From: Sphingomonas aurea
GTDB lineage: Bacteria > Pseudomonadota > Alphaproteobacteria > Sphingomonadales > Sphingomonadaceae
DNA length: 64,000 nucleotides
Reading direction: 5' to 3'
Assembly (NCBI RefSeq): GCF_030678875.1
Contig: NZ_JAUUDS010000010.1
Coordinates: forward strand, 1-64,000
The translations under genes and the position numbers were made by a program. Of this stretch, positions 19,854-31,054 are shown piece by piece (positions within the stretch are counted from its first letter, which is position 1; each line of letters opens with the position of its first letter). The notes below the pieces were generated by a model that saw only the letters and a program-made list of their open reading frames with translations, did not search any database and had not been told where the DNA came from.

Positions 19854-20306
19854 ATGACGATGGCATGGGTGCTGGCGATGGCGTTGCAGGCGGCGCCGTG
19901 TCCGTCCGGTGCCGCGCCTGCCGAAGTGCCGGGCTGGGCTCAGCCGGTGCCCGTCGCCAGCGGCGGCGCGCTGACGCCGGGCCGGTCGACGAGTCTCGCG
20001 CTGGTGCCTGCCGCACGGCAGGGTTTCACCCCACCGCCGGGACATAAGGCGGATGCAGGCAGCTTCGGCGGAACGGCGGAGGTGACGGTCGAGGCGGCAG
20101 GACGCTATCGCATCATGCTCGACGGCGCGGCCTGGATAGATCTGGTCGCCGACAAGCTCGCGCTGACCTCCGTCGCGCATGGGCACGGAGCGCCCTGTTC
20201 GGGCGTGCGCAAGATGGTCGATTTCGACCTGAAGCCGGGTCACTACACGCTGCAAGTCTCTGGCGCGAAAGCGCCACGCATCCAGGTGATGCTGGCAAGC
20301 CAATAA
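19854..20306 (+). CDS. small secreted protein, conserved in sphingomonads by recollection, function unknown
   Basis: A 150-aa protein with a signal-like N-terminus and a beta-rich body. The most distinctive part is AHGHGAPCSGVRKMVDFDL followed by a GHYTLQVSG strand. From memory, proteins of this kind are common in sphingomonads and are sometimes mislabelled as homogentisate dioxygenase, but the length and absence of a metal site make that enzyme impossible here. The ATG at 19854 has GGAGACGGG ahead. It lies 15 bases before a phasin gene and is probably co-transcribed with it. Confidence 0.75.
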   Translation: MTMAWVLAMALQAAPCPSGAAPAEVPGWAQPVPVASGGALTPGRSTSLALVPAARQGFTPPPGHKADAGSFGGTAEVTVEAAGRYRIMLDGAAWIDLVADKLALTSVAHGHGAPCSGVRKMVDFDLKPGHYTLQVSGAKAPRIQVMLASQ

Positions 20307-20321
20307 CCAAGGAGAAACGAC

Positions 20322-20660
20322 ATGGCGGACAAGTTCGAGGACATGGCGAAGGCCGGTGCCAGTCGCATGGGACAGGCGGGCGAGGCGATGCAGGCGACGG
20401 GCCAGAAGATGGCCGAGGGCGGCTCCGCAGTCGGCGTCAAGATGATCGAGCAGGCCGAGGCAAATGCGCAGGAGGCGTTCGCCGCGATGCGCGCGGCGGC
20501 GCAGGCAAAGGATTTGGCCGAGGTCATGAAGATCCAGGGCGACTATCTGCGCGAGCAGGGCAGCCGCTCGATGGCGCAGGCGCGCGAGATGGGCGAGCTC
20601 ATCATGCAGTTCGGCCGCGACGCGGTCGCGCCGCTGAAGGGCGGCGCTGCGCAGGAGTAA
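20322..20660 (+). CDS. phasin family protein
   Basis: A 112-aa, Ala/Met/Gln-rich, almost wholly helical protein, with heptad-like patterns from residue 20 on, matching the phasin pattern (EANAQEAFAAMRAAAQAKDL, then a QGDYLREQ motif). Phasins coat polyhydroxyalkanoate granules or act as small helical chaperones; no PHA gene is in the window. AAGGAGAAA precedes the ATG. A perfect 12-base palindrome lies 17 bases after the stop and may end transcription. Confidence 0.85.
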   Translation: MADKFEDMAKAGASRMGQAGEAMQATGQKMAEGGSAVGVKMIEQAEANAQEAFAAMRAAAQAKDLAEVMKIQGDYLREQGSRSMAQAREMGELIMQFGRDAVAPLKGGAAQE

Positions 20661-20676
20661 GGCCGGCCTCTCTTCA

Positions 20677-20705
20677 CGTCATGCCGGGACAGACCCGGCA
20701 TGACG
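20677..20705. repeat. GTCATGCCGGG palindrome between convergent genes
   Basis: Perfect 12-base arms (CGTCATGCCGGG and its complement) with a 5-base ACAGA spacer lie between the phasin stop and the OMF stop. The same core occurs twice at 30940-31035. With no T-run on either side it looks like a REP element that may double as a bidirectional transcription stop. Confidence 0.75.
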
Positions 20706-20712
20706 ATCAGGC

Positions 20713-22296
20713 CTAGTCGGAAGGCGGCGCGCCCGGCTCCACCGCCCGCGGTGCGCCGGTCGGGGTGACCGGCTTCGGCCCGTCCGCCGTCGCTTCAAGC
20801 GACGAGTCGCCGCCAACCACCCGGTACAGCGTCACCCGGTTCGATGCGGCGGTCAGCTGGGTCGCGACGAACTGGCGCTGTGCGGTATAGAGCGACCGTT
20901 GCGCATCCAGCGTGTTCAGGAACGGCGTGATGCCGCCGCGATAGGCGGCGTCGGTTAGTCGCAGCGTGTCGCTGGTCGCAGCCACCGACCGCTGGTTGGC
21001 GGCGAGCTGCGCATCGATCGTGCCCTGCCGCGCCAGCGCGTCGGCGGTTTCGCGGAACGCGCTCTGGATTGCCCGCTCATAGGTGGCGAGCGCCGCATCG
21101 CGCTGCGCTTGGGTGTAGCGGACATTGGCGCGGCCAGCTCCGGCCTGGAAGATCGGATAGGACACCGCCGGCGCCACCGAATAGTTGAACGCATCGCCGG
21201 TGAACAGCGACGACAATGCGGTCGAGGCGAACCCGACCAGCCCGGTCAGCGAGATGCGCGGGAACAGCGCCGCACGCGCGGCGCCGATCTCTGCATTGGT
21301 GGCGCGCAGCTCATATTCGGCCTGCACCACGTCGGGACGGCGCAGCAGGATACCCGAGTCGAGGCCCGCCGGCAGCGCGACGATCGTCGCCGACGCCTCC
21401 GCCAGCGTCGCGGGCAGCAGTGCCGCATCGACCGGCGCGCCGACCAGCAGCTGGAGCGCGTTGACGTCCTGCGCCACCAGCGTCTGCTGGAGCGCGAGGT
21501 CCGCCTCCGCCGTCGCCTGCACCTGCAACGCCTGGGCGACGTCTGTGCGCGGACTGATGCCGCCGCGGAGCCGGGCCTGGGTCAGCTCCACCGAGCGGCG
21601 GGCCGAAACGGCGGTGTCCTGCGCGATCTTGAGCAGCGACCGGTCGGCGGCATAGCTCAGCCACGCGTCGGCGATGTCGCCGACCAGCGTGAGCCGGGTC
21701 GCGCGCGCACCTGCCTCGGTCGCGAAATAGCGGTCGAGCGCGGCGCGGCTCAGGCTGCGGATGCGGCCGAACAGGTCGAGCTCGAACGCCGTCGTACCCA
21801 GTCCGACCGAGAAGGCGCTGCGGGTGTTCGAGGTCGTCACGACCGTGCCGGTCCCGGTGCCCGTATCGGTGCCGGTTCCCGTTCCGACCCCCGTGCCGGT
21901 CCCGGTTCCTGTTCCGGTACCCGTTCCCGTGCTGCCGCCCGCGGTGGTCGTGGTGCCCGAACCGCCGCCGGACCGGGTGTAGCGCCCGGTCGCGTCGATC
22001 TGCGGGAGCAGGTCGGCCCGCTGGATGCGGTACTGCGCGCGGGCGGCCTGGATGTTGGCGGCGGCGATGCGCAGGTCGCGATTGTTGACCAGCGCCTGGC
22101 CGATCAGCGCCTGCAAGCGCCGGTCGGTGAACACGGTCGGATAGGTGATCGTCGGCAGCGACGCCTCCGACGCGCGCAGATAGGCGTCGCCGACCGGCCA
22201 GGAGGGGGGCACCGGCGCCTCCGGCCGAACATATTTGGGCGCGAGCGAGCAGGCCGACAGGGCGGTCGCCGCGAGCAGGGCCAGTCGCTTCATCAT
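20713..22296 (-). CDS. outer-membrane efflux lipoprotein (OprM/NodT family)
   Basis: TolC-like outer-membrane channel of the RND efflux operon. The 527-aa protein has a lipoprotein signal with lipobox LSAC (Cys16), then two OEP repeats. Between them at residues about 110-155 is a low-complexity insertion of alternating Thr and Gly, encoded by a tandem repeat at about 21840-21965. This falls where the first outer-membrane strands and surface loop are expected. The ATG at 22296 overlaps the pump stop. The C-terminus is Pro-rich. Confidence 0.93.
   Translation of the reverse strand: MMKRLALLAATALSACSLAPKYVRPEAPVPPSWPVGDAYLRASEASLPTITYPTVFTDRRLQALIGQALVNNRDLRIAAANIQAARAQYRIQRADLLPQIDATGRYTRSGGGSGTTTTAGGSTGTGTGTGTGTGTGVGTGTGTDTGTGTGTVVTTSNTRSAFSVGLGTTAFELDLFGRIRSLSRAALDRYFATEAGARATRLTLVGDIADAWLSYAADRSLLKIAQDTAVSARRSVELTQARLRGGISPRTDVAQALQVQATAEADLALQQTLVAQDVNALQLLVGAPVDAALLPATLAEASATIVALPAGLDSGILLRRPDVVQAEYELRATNAEIGAARAALFPRISLTGLVGFASTALSSLFTGDAFNYSVAPAVSYPIFQAGAGRANVRYTQAQRDAALATYERAIQSAFRETADALARQGTIDAQLAANQRSVAATSDTLRLTDAAYRGGITPFLNTLDAQRSLYTAQRQFVATQLTAASNRVTLYRVVGGDSSLEATADGPKPVTPTGAPRAVEPGAPPSD
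21840..21965 (-). repeat. in-frame Thr-Gly coding tandem repeat in the efflux channel gene
   Basis: Imperfect 6-base units (ACCGGC/ACGGGA-type on the coding strand) encode about 14 Thr-Gly pairs. Unit number could vary by slippage without changing frame. Synonymous variation between units indicates the array is not freshly expanded. Confidence 0.8.
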
Positions 22297-25200
22297 GCCG
22301 CCTCCGGCCGGTGCGGACCCTGCGGCTCGGGCGGGCCATAGGGGTCGCCGTGATGGCCGTCGTCGCCCTGGAAGCCGGTAGGCCGCCCGCGCAGCTTGGC
22401 CAGACCATCGCGCACCCCGCGCCGCACCAGCACGAAGAACAGCGGGATGTAGAAGATCGCCAGGAAGGTCGCCGACAGCATCCCGCCGATCACCGCCGTG
22501 CCGATCGCGATCCGGCTGTTGGCGCCGGCGCCGGTCGAGATCGCCAGCGGCAGCACGCCGAAGATGAAGGCGAAGCTGGTCATCAGGATCGGCCGCAGCC
22601 GGATCTTCGCCGCCTCCAGTGCCGCATCGAACACGCGCGCGCCCTTGCGCTCGGCCTGTTCGGCGAACTCGATCATCAGGATCGCGTTCTTCGCCGCCAG
22701 CCCCATCGTCGTCAGCAGCCCGATCTGAAGGTAGACGTCGTTGGTCAACCCGCGCAGCGTCACGAAGGCGATCGCGCCGATCAGGCCGAGCGGAATGATG
22801 AGCAGCACCGCGAACGGGATCGACCAGCTCTCGTACAGGGCGGCCAGACACAGGAACACGACCAGGATCGACAGGCCATAGAGGAGCGGCGCCTGTCCCG
22901 ACGACAGCCGCTCCTGGTACGACAGCCCCGCCCAGGCGACCGAGGTCCCGGGGATCTGCGCGGCCAGTTCGGTCATGCGCGCCATCGCGTCGCCCGAGCT
23001 CTTGCCCGGCGCGGCCGATCCCTGGAATTCGAACGAGGGTATGCCGTTGAACCGCGACAACGTGGTCGGCGCCGTCCCCCAGCCGATCGTTGCAAAGGAC
23101 GAGAAGGGCGCCATCTGCCCGTTCGACCCGCGCACGAACCATTGCTTCAGGTCGTCGGGGGAGGAACGATAGGGCGCGTCGCCCTGAACATAGACGCGCT
23201 TCACGCGACCGCGGTCGATGAAGTCGTTGACGTACTGGCCGCCCCACGCAGTGGTCAGCGTCGAATTGACGTTGGTCTGGCTCAGCCCCAGCGTCGCGAG
23301 CTTCTGCTGGTCCATGTCGATCTGCAGCGTCGCGATATCGGGCAGCTCGGTCAGCCGGACGGAGGCGAGTAGCGGATCGGCATTGGCGGCAGCCAGCAGC
23401 TTGTCGCGCGCATCGTCGAACTGCTGCTGCGTCAGCCCACCGGTGTTCTGCAGCTCCATGGTGAAGCCGTCCGACTGGCCAAGGCCGCGGACCGCCGGCG
23501 GCACCAGCGCGAACACCTGCGCGTCGCGCAGGCCGCGGAACGCGGCGGAGGCGCGCTGGGTGATGGCGTCGGCGGTGTTCTCCTTACCCTCGCGATTCGC
23601 CCAGTCGACGAAGTTGAGGAAGCCCTGGCCGGTATTCTGCCCGCTGACGCCGCCACCGCCACCGCCGGCGACGGTGAACATGACCGACAGGTTCTTGTTC
23701 TCGTATCGCGTGAAATACTGCTCGACCTGCCGCTGGATCGCCAGCGTGCGCGCCTGGGTGGCACCGGCGGGCAGGCGGAACTGAACGATGGCCGAGCCCT
23801 GGTCCTCGGTGGGCAGGAAGCCGGTCGGCAGGCGCAGGAACAGCACTGCCAGCAGGCCGACGACGCCGACATAGATCAGCAGGAACAGCCATTTGCGATC
23901 GACCGTATAGCGGACGCCGCGCGTGTAGCGATCGACCGTCTTCTCGAACGTCCGGTTGAACCAGTCGGCCGCGGCGGTGCCCCAGTTGGCGACACGCGGG
24001 AAGCGGCGCTTCAGCCAGTCGCCCTCGCCGGCCTCCTTCGACTTCTGCTTCAGGAGCGAGGTGGTGAGCGCCGGCGACAGGATCAGCGCGACCAGAACCG
24101 AGAGCACCATCGCGGCGACGATCGTGACGGAGAACTGGCGATAGATGACGCCGGTCGACCCGCCGAAGAACGCCATCGGCAGGAACACCGCCGACAGCAC
24201 CAGCGCGATCGCGATCAGCGCGACGCTGATCTCCTCCATCGACCGGATCGTCGCCTCGCGCGGGGAGAGGTCGGGATCCTCCTCCATCAAACGCTCGACA
24301 TTCTCGACCACGACGATCGCGTCGTCGACCAGCAGGCCGATCGCCAGCACCAGGCCGAACAGCGTCAGCGTGTTGATCGAGAAGCCGGCGAGGTGGAAGA
24401 CGGCGAAGGTGCCGAGCAGCACGACGGGTACCGCGATCGTCGGAATCAGCGTCGCGCGCCAGCTCTGCAGGAACACGAACATGACGATAACAACCAGGAT
24501 CACCGCCTCGATCAGGGTCTTCACCACCTCTTCGATCGACAGCTGGATGAAGGCGGTGGTGTCGTTGGCGTAGGCGACCTTTAGCCCGGCCGGGAACCCC
24601 CTGGCGACGCGCGCCACCTCTGCCTTGACCAGCTCGGCCGTCTCCAGCGCGTCGGCGCCCGGCGCCAGCAGCACGGCGATGCCCGCGCCGGGATGGCGGT
24701 TGACGCGGCTGACTGCGGCATAGCTCTCGGCGCCAAGCTCGATCCGCGCCACGTCCGACAGGCGCACCGTCGCGCCCGAGGGCAGCGTCTTCAGGATGAT
24801 CTGGCGGAACTGCTCGGGCGTCTGGAGTCGCGACTGTGCGGTCACCGTCGCGTTCAGCATCTGCTCGGGGCCGGAGGGCAGGCCGCCGACTTCGCCAGCC
24901 GCAACCTCGGTATTCTGGCTCTGGATCGCCGTGGTGACATCCGACGGGATCAACGCATAGCTCGCCAGCCGGCTGGGATTCAGCCAGATGCGCATCGCAT
25001 ATTGCGAGCCGAAGACGTTGACGTCGCCCACGCCCTGCACGCGGCCCAGCGGCTCCTGCAGGTTCGACACAAGAAAGTCGCTGACATCTTGGTTGGTGCG
25101 CTGGTCCGTCTCGTCATAGACGCCGACGATCAGCAGGTTGTCCGGGTTCGACTTGCGGACGACCAGGCCCTGCTGCTGCACCTGCTGCGGCAGGCGTGCG

Positions 25201-25547
25201 ACCGCCTGCTGCACCTGGTTCTGGACCTGCACCTGCGCGATGTCGGGATCGGTGCCCTTCTCGAACGTGGCGGTGATCGAGACCGAGCCGCGGCTGGACG
25301 AGGAGGAACTGAAATAGAGCAGCCCGTCGATGCCGGTCAGCTGCTGCTCGATGACTTGGGTGACCGAGTTCTGCAGGGTCTGGGCATTGGCACCGGGGAA
25401 GGTGGCGCGGATCGATACCTGCGGTGGCGCCACGTCGGGATATTGCGCGATCGGCAGGCTCAGGATCGCACCGGTGCCGGCGAGCATGACGATGATCGCC
25501 AGCACCCAGGCGAAGATCGGCCGGTCGATGAAGATGCGGCTAATCAT
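22293..25547 (-). CDS. RND multidrug efflux pump (AcrB/MexB-like, HAE1 family)
   Basis: Proton-driven inner-membrane pump of the tripartite efflux system, 1084 aa with the standard two halves of six helices and periplasmic pore domains. The first helix follows FIDRPIFAW; the proton-relay aspartates are in LLVDDAIVVVENVER, and the FFGGSTG and second-half GLAAKNAILMIEFA motifs are intact. The ATG at 25547 was chosen because MISRIFIDRP is the canonical start; it lies 4 bases after the membrane-fusion gene. The C-terminus is a His/Gly/Asp-rich cytoplasmic tail. Confidence 0.96.
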   Translation of the reverse strand: MISRIFIDRPIFAWVLAIIVMLAGTGAILSLPIAQYPDVAPPQVSIRATFPGANAQTLQNSVTQVIEQQLTGIDGLLYFSSSSSSRGSVSITATFEKGTDPDIAQVQVQNQVQQAVARLPQQVQQQGLVVRKSNPDNLLIVGVYDETDQRTNQDVSDFLVSNLQEPLGRVQGVGDVNVFGSQYAMRIWLNPSRLASYALIPSDVTTAIQSQNTEVAAGEVGGLPSGPEQMLNATVTAQSRLQTPEQFRQIILKTLPSGATVRLSDVARIELGAESYAAVSRVNRHPGAGIAVLLAPGADALETAELVKAEVARVARGFPAGLKVAYANDTTAFIQLSIEEVVKTLIEAVILVVIVMFVFLQSWRATLIPTIAVPVVLLGTFAVFHLAGFSINTLTLFGLVLAIGLLVDDAIVVVENVERLMEEDPDLSPREATIRSMEEISVALIAIALVLSAVFLPMAFFGGSTGVIYRQFSVTIVAAMVLSVLVALILSPALTTSLLKQKSKEAGEGDWLKRRFPRVANWGTAAADWFNRTFEKTVDRYTRGVRYTVDRKWLFLLIYVGVVGLLAVLFLRLPTGFLPTEDQGSAIVQFRLPAGATQARTLAIQRQVEQYFTRYENKNLSVMFTVAGGGGGGVSGQNTGQGFLNFVDWANREGKENTADAITQRASAAFRGLRDAQVFALVPPAVRGLGQSDGFTMELQNTGGLTQQQFDDARDKLLAAANADPLLASVRLTELPDIATLQIDMDQQKLATLGLSQTNVNSTLTTAWGGQYVNDFIDRGRVKRVYVQGDAPYRSSPDDLKQWFVRGSNGQMAPFSSFATIGWGTAPTTLSRFNGIPSFEFQGSAAPGKSSGDAMARMTELAAQIPGTSVAWAGLSYQERLSSGQAPLLYGLSILVVFLCLAALYESWSIPFAVLLIIPLGLIGAIAFVTLRGLTNDVYLQIGLLTTMGLAAKNAILMIEFAEQAERKGARVFDAALEAAKIRLRPILMTSFAFIFGVLPLAISTGAGANSRIAIGTAVIGGMLSATFLAIFYIPLFFVLVRRGVRDGLAKLRGRPTGFQGDDGHHGDPYGPPEPQGPHRPEAA

Positions 25548-25551
25548 GCGC

Positions 25552-26811
25552 TCAGTTCGATCCGCCGCCGGACTTGGTCGCGCCGTTCTTCGCCTCACCC
25601 TTCGCGCCGTCCTGCTGCTGCGGCGGCGCGACGCGCTGCGGGCTGTTGGCGGGAACCGGCTGGACGACGGTGCCCGGGCGCAACTGCGCGTTCAGCCCCT
25701 GCACGATGATGCGGTCGCCGGGGTTCAGCCCCTGCGTCACCACCCAGGCGGCGCCCTGCGCCCGGTCGGCGCGGACGGTCTTCTGCACGACCTTGTTGTC
25801 GGGGCCGACGATCATCACCGTTGCCTGGCCCCGCGGATCGCGCGATACCGCCTGCTGCGGGACGAGGAAGGCGCGCGTGTCGATCGCCTGGGTGAAGCTG
25901 GCGCGGACGAACATGCCGGGCAGCAGCAGCCCCTGCGGATTGGGAAAGCGGGCGCGCAGCGTCACCGTGCCGGTTTCGGTATTCACCAGCGCCTCGGAGA
26001 ACTCGACGGTACCGGTGCGGCCGTAATCGCTGCCGTCCTCCAGCTTCAGCCGCACCGCGGCGCTGGCCGGGACCAGCCCCTGCCGGCTCAGCGATCGCCG
26101 CAGCGACAGCAGGTCGGCGGCCGACTGCTGGATATCCACGAAGATCGGATCGAGCCGTTGGATCTGCGCCAGCGGGTCGGTCTGCGTTGCCGATACCAGC
26201 GCGCCGACGGTGAACAGCGACCGGCCGATCCGCCCGCTGATCGGGGCGGGGACGGTGGTGAAGCGCAGGTTGATTCGCGCGGTGTCGAGCTGTGCGCGGG
26301 TCTGGGCGACCGCGGCGGTCGCCTGGCGGGACTGGGCCAGCGCGTTGGTATAGTCCTGCTTCGAGATCGCCTCGATCTCGGCAAGGGGACGATAGCGGTC
26401 GGCCAGGATGCGCGCGGCCTCCTGCTGCGCGCGGGCGCTTGCCAGGTTCGCCTGCGCCTCGTTGGCGGCGGCGCGGTACAGGCGCGGGTCGATCTCGTAG
26501 AGGGGCTGCCCCTGGCGGACGATCGCGCCTTCGGTGAAGAAGCGGCGGCGGATCAGCCCGGTCACCTGCGGGCGAACGTCGGAGCTCTCGAACGCGGTCA
26601 CGCGGCCGGCCAGTTCGGTGACCAGCGCAGCGTCCGTGGGCTTCAGCGTAACGAAGCCGACCTGCGGCGGCTGTCCGCCGCCCTTGCCCTTTCCACCGGC
26701 CTGGCCGTTGCCACCCGCTTCGCCGCCGCCGCTGCATGCGCCGAGCAGCGCCGTCGCCACCAGGGCCGCGCCGGCAAGGGCTCGCCGCCTGCGTCCATCC
26801 GAACTCGCCAA
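25552..26811 (-). CDS. efflux RND periplasmic adaptor (membrane fusion protein)
   Basis: Links pump and outer-membrane channel. The mature protein shows the lipoyl, alpha-hairpin and beta-barrel domains (APISGRIGRSLFTVGALV is the lipoyl second half). A lipobox-like ALLGACSGG sits after a basic, hydrophobic leader and is followed by a Gly-rich linker. The start is uncertain: TTG at 26811 with GGAAAGG upstream gives 419 aa and a normal lipoprotein signal; the frame is open further upstream. First gene of the MFP-RND-OMF operon. No tetR or marR regulator is adjacent. Confidence 0.9.
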   Translation of the reverse strand: MASSDGRRRRALAGAALVATALLGACSGGGEAGGNGQAGGKGKGGGQPPQVGFVTLKPTDAALVTELAGRVTAFESSDVRPQVTGLIRRRFFTEGAIVRQGQPLYEIDPRLYRAAANEAQANLASARAQQEAARILADRYRPLAEIEAISKQDYTNALAQSRQATAAVAQTRAQLDTARINLRFTTVPAPISGRIGRSLFTVGALVSATQTDPLAQIQRLDPIFVDIQQSAADLLSLRRSLSRQGLVPASAAVRLKLEDGSDYGRTGTVEFSEALVNTETGTVTLRARFPNPQGLLLPGMFVRASFTQAIDTRAFLVPQQAVSRDPRGQATVMIVGPDNKVVQKTVRADRAQGAAWVVTQGLNPGDRIIVQGLNAQLRPGTVVQPVPANSPQRVAPPQQQDGAKGEAKNGATKSGGGSN

Positions 26812-26954
26812 CTTGCGGTAAACCTTTCCTGCGGAAGGATTCGGGCGCGTACGGCCCGGACATCCGAAATGCCCCAATTGGCGGCGGGTTGCCAAGCTCC
26901 CATTTGTATCAATGTGTCGTCCCAATCGGCGGGCGGCGGATATGGGGAAGCGGC

Positions 26955-27644
26955 ATGGACCAGCAGGACAGTGCGGACCGCGACAAGGCGGCCGCCGCCG
27001 CAGCGGCAGTGGCGGAGGTCGAGGATGGCATGCTCGTCGGGCTGGGCACCGGATCGACCGCCGCCCACGCCATCCGCCTGCTCGCCGCGCGCGTCGCCGA
27101 TGGCTTGCGGATCACCGCGGTGGCGACCAGCCACGCCTCTGCGGAGCAGGCACGCGCCGCCGGCATCCGCGTGCTCGACTTCGCACAGGTGGCGCGGGTC
27201 GATCTGACGATCGACGGCGCCGACCGGATCGATCCGCGACTCTTCGCGATCAAGGGCGCGGGCGGCGCGATGCTGCGCGAGAAGATCGTCGCCGCCGCCA
27301 GCGACCGCATGGTGGTGATCGCCGATGGTAGCAAATATCGGCAGGCGATCGGCGATGCATCGGTGCCGGTCGAGGTGCTGCCCTTCGCGCTCGCCAGCGT
27401 CGCGGCGCGATTGGGGGAGGGGGCGATGCTGCGGCAGGTGGGGCGCGCACCCTATCACACCGATAATGGCAACCCCGTACTCGACTGGAACGTCACGCTG
27501 GACGACCCACGCGCCGTGGCGTCGCGGCTGGATGCGATGCCGGGCGTGCTGGGTCACGGCCTGTTCCTAGATCAGGTCGATGCCGCCTATGTCGCGCAGG
27601 ACGGCGTCGTTACGCGGCTGGAACAGCGCAGCCGTTCGCATTAA
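26955..27644 (+). CDS. rpiA: ribose-5-phosphate isomerase A
   Basis: Interconverts ribose 5-phosphate and ribulose 5-phosphate. The 229-aa protein has GLGTGSTAAHAI (phosphate loop), TIDGADRIDP with catalytic Asp residues, and IKGAGGAMLREKI with the catalytic Lys/Glu. The ATG at 26955 is preceded by GGGGAAG. It is divergent from the efflux operon across a 143-base gap and leads the pentose phosphate cluster with tkt, tal and gnd. Confidence 0.95.
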   Translation: MDQQDSADRDKAAAAAAAVAEVEDGMLVGLGTGSTAAHAIRLLAARVADGLRITAVATSHASAEQARAAGIRVLDFAQVARVDLTIDGADRIDPRLFAIKGAGGAMLREKIVAAASDRMVVIADGSKYRQAIGDASVPVEVLPFALASVAARLGEGAMLRQVGRAPYHTDNGNPVLDWNVTLDDPRAVASRLDAMPGVLGHGLFLDQVDAAYVAQDGVVTRLEQRSRSH

Positions 27645-27701
27645 GGCGCAACCCGACCCGCGGATGCGCGTTCCCCCTGTCGACCAGTACGAGGCTCCTC
27701 C

Positions 27702-29804
<2,103 letters not shown>

Positions 29805-29808
29805 GCGC

Positions 29809-30930
29809 ATGAGCAAGCTCTCCGAACTCTCCGCCGCTGGCACGGCCGTCTGGCTCGACTTCGTCGATCGCAAGTTCCTGGAGGCGGGCGGGCTGGAGAC
29901 GCTGGTCGCCGAGGACGGGCTGACCGGTGTGACCTCCAACCCGTCGATCTTCGAGAAGGCGATGGGGCACGGCGACGCCTATGACGAGACGATCGCCGCT
30001 TTCGACCGCGAGCATGCGGGCGCGGCGACGATCGATCGCTACGAGCATCTCGCGATCCAGGACATCAAGGCCGCGGCCGAGACGCTGAAGCCGGTGTACG
30101 ACCGACTAGGCGGCAAGGACGGCTATGTCAGTCTGGAGGTATCGCCCTACATCGCCGACGACACCGACGCGACGATCGCGGAGGCGAAGAAGCTGTGGGC
30201 GGCGGTCGACCGGCCCAATCTGATGATAAAGATCCCCGGCACGCTGGCCGGCGCGCCCGCCATTTCGGCGGCGATCGCAGAGGGGATCAACGTCAACGTC
30301 ACCCTCCTCTTCGCGCTCGACGCCTATATCCGCGTCGCGGAGGCCTATGCCGCCGGGCTGGAGGAGCGGGTCCGCCAGGGCCAGCCGATCGATCATATCG
30401 CCTCGGTCGCCAGCTTCTTCGTCAGCCGCATCGACACGATGATCGACAAGCAGATCGACGAACGGGTGAAGGCGGGTGACGCCGATGCCGACGCACTGAA
30501 GGCATTGCGCGGCAAGGTCGCGATCGCCAACGCCAAGCAGGCCTATGCCTGGTATCAGGACTTCATCGCCTCCGACCGGTGGCAGGCGCTGGCCGCCAAG
30601 GGCGCGCAGCCGCAGCGGCTGCTCTGGGCGTCGACCGGGGTCAAGGATCCGGCCTATCCCGACACGCTCTACATCGACACGCTGATCGGGCCGGAAACGG
30701 TCAACACCATGCCGCCCAAGACGATGGATGCGTTCCGCGACCACGGCACCGTGGCACAGACGCTGACCGCCGACGTCGACGAGGCGCGCCATGTACTGGC
30801 GGAGGCGGAGCGGCTGGGCCTGGACCTGTCGGGCGTCACCGGCACGCTGGTCCTGGAGGGCGTCGCCTCGTTCGCCAAGGCGTTCGACGACCTGCTCGGC
30901 GCCATCGCGCAGAAGCACCCGGGAGCGTGA
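29809..30930 (+). CDS. tal: transaldolase (long form, about 370 aa)
   Basis: Transfers a dihydroxyacetone unit in the pentose phosphate pathway. The 373-aa protein has the early GVTSNPSIFEKAM motif and the Schiff-base lysine in NLMIKIPGT; the length and the KAAAETLKPVYDRLGGKDGY region point to the long transaldolase subfamily found in actinobacteria, cyanobacteria and sphingomonads rather than short TalB. Starts 4 bases after tkt. A 96-base repeat region separates it from gnd. Confidence 0.95.
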   Translation: MSKLSELSAAGTAVWLDFVDRKFLEAGGLETLVAEDGLTGVTSNPSIFEKAMGHGDAYDETIAAFDREHAGAATIDRYEHLAIQDIKAAAETLKPVYDRLGGKDGYVSLEVSPYIADDTDATIAEAKKLWAAVDRPNLMIKIPGTLAGAPAISAAIAEGINVNVTLLFALDAYIRVAEAYAAGLEERVRQGQPIDHIASVASFFVSRIDTMIDKQIDERVKAGDADADALKALRGKVAIANAKQAYAWYQDFIASDRWQALAAKGAQPQRLLWASTGVKDPAYPDTLYIDTLIGPETVNTMPPKTMDAFRDHGTVAQTLTADVDEARHVLAEAERLGLDLSGVTGTLVLEGVASFAKAFDDLLGAIAQKHPGA

Positions 30931-30939
30931 TTCTCAATC

Positions 30940-31035
30940 CGTCATGCCGGGCTCGTCCCGGCATCCACCCATCCTCGTGTGCGGCAGCGATGGCGTTTGC
31001 GGAATGGTGGATGCCGGGACGAGCCCGGCATGACG
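30940..31035. repeat. perfect 30-base inverted repeat made of two GTCATGCCGGG palindromes
   Basis: Arms at 30940-30969 and 31006-31035 are exact reverse complements over 30 bases, with a 36-base spacer. Each arm is itself a short hairpin (GTCATGCCGGG then CCCGGCAT). The pattern matches paired REP elements (BIME-like). It lies between tal and gnd, ends 19 bases before the gnd ATG, and would form a long hairpin in the mRNA. Confidence 0.9.
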
Positions 31036-31054
31036 AACAGTGGAAGGATTAGCG

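Noticed and set aside
26812..26954. Riboswitch or regulator binding site between the efflux operon and rpiA
   Set aside because: Only short palindromes such as CCAATTGG occur; no structured or repeated operator pattern was convincing.
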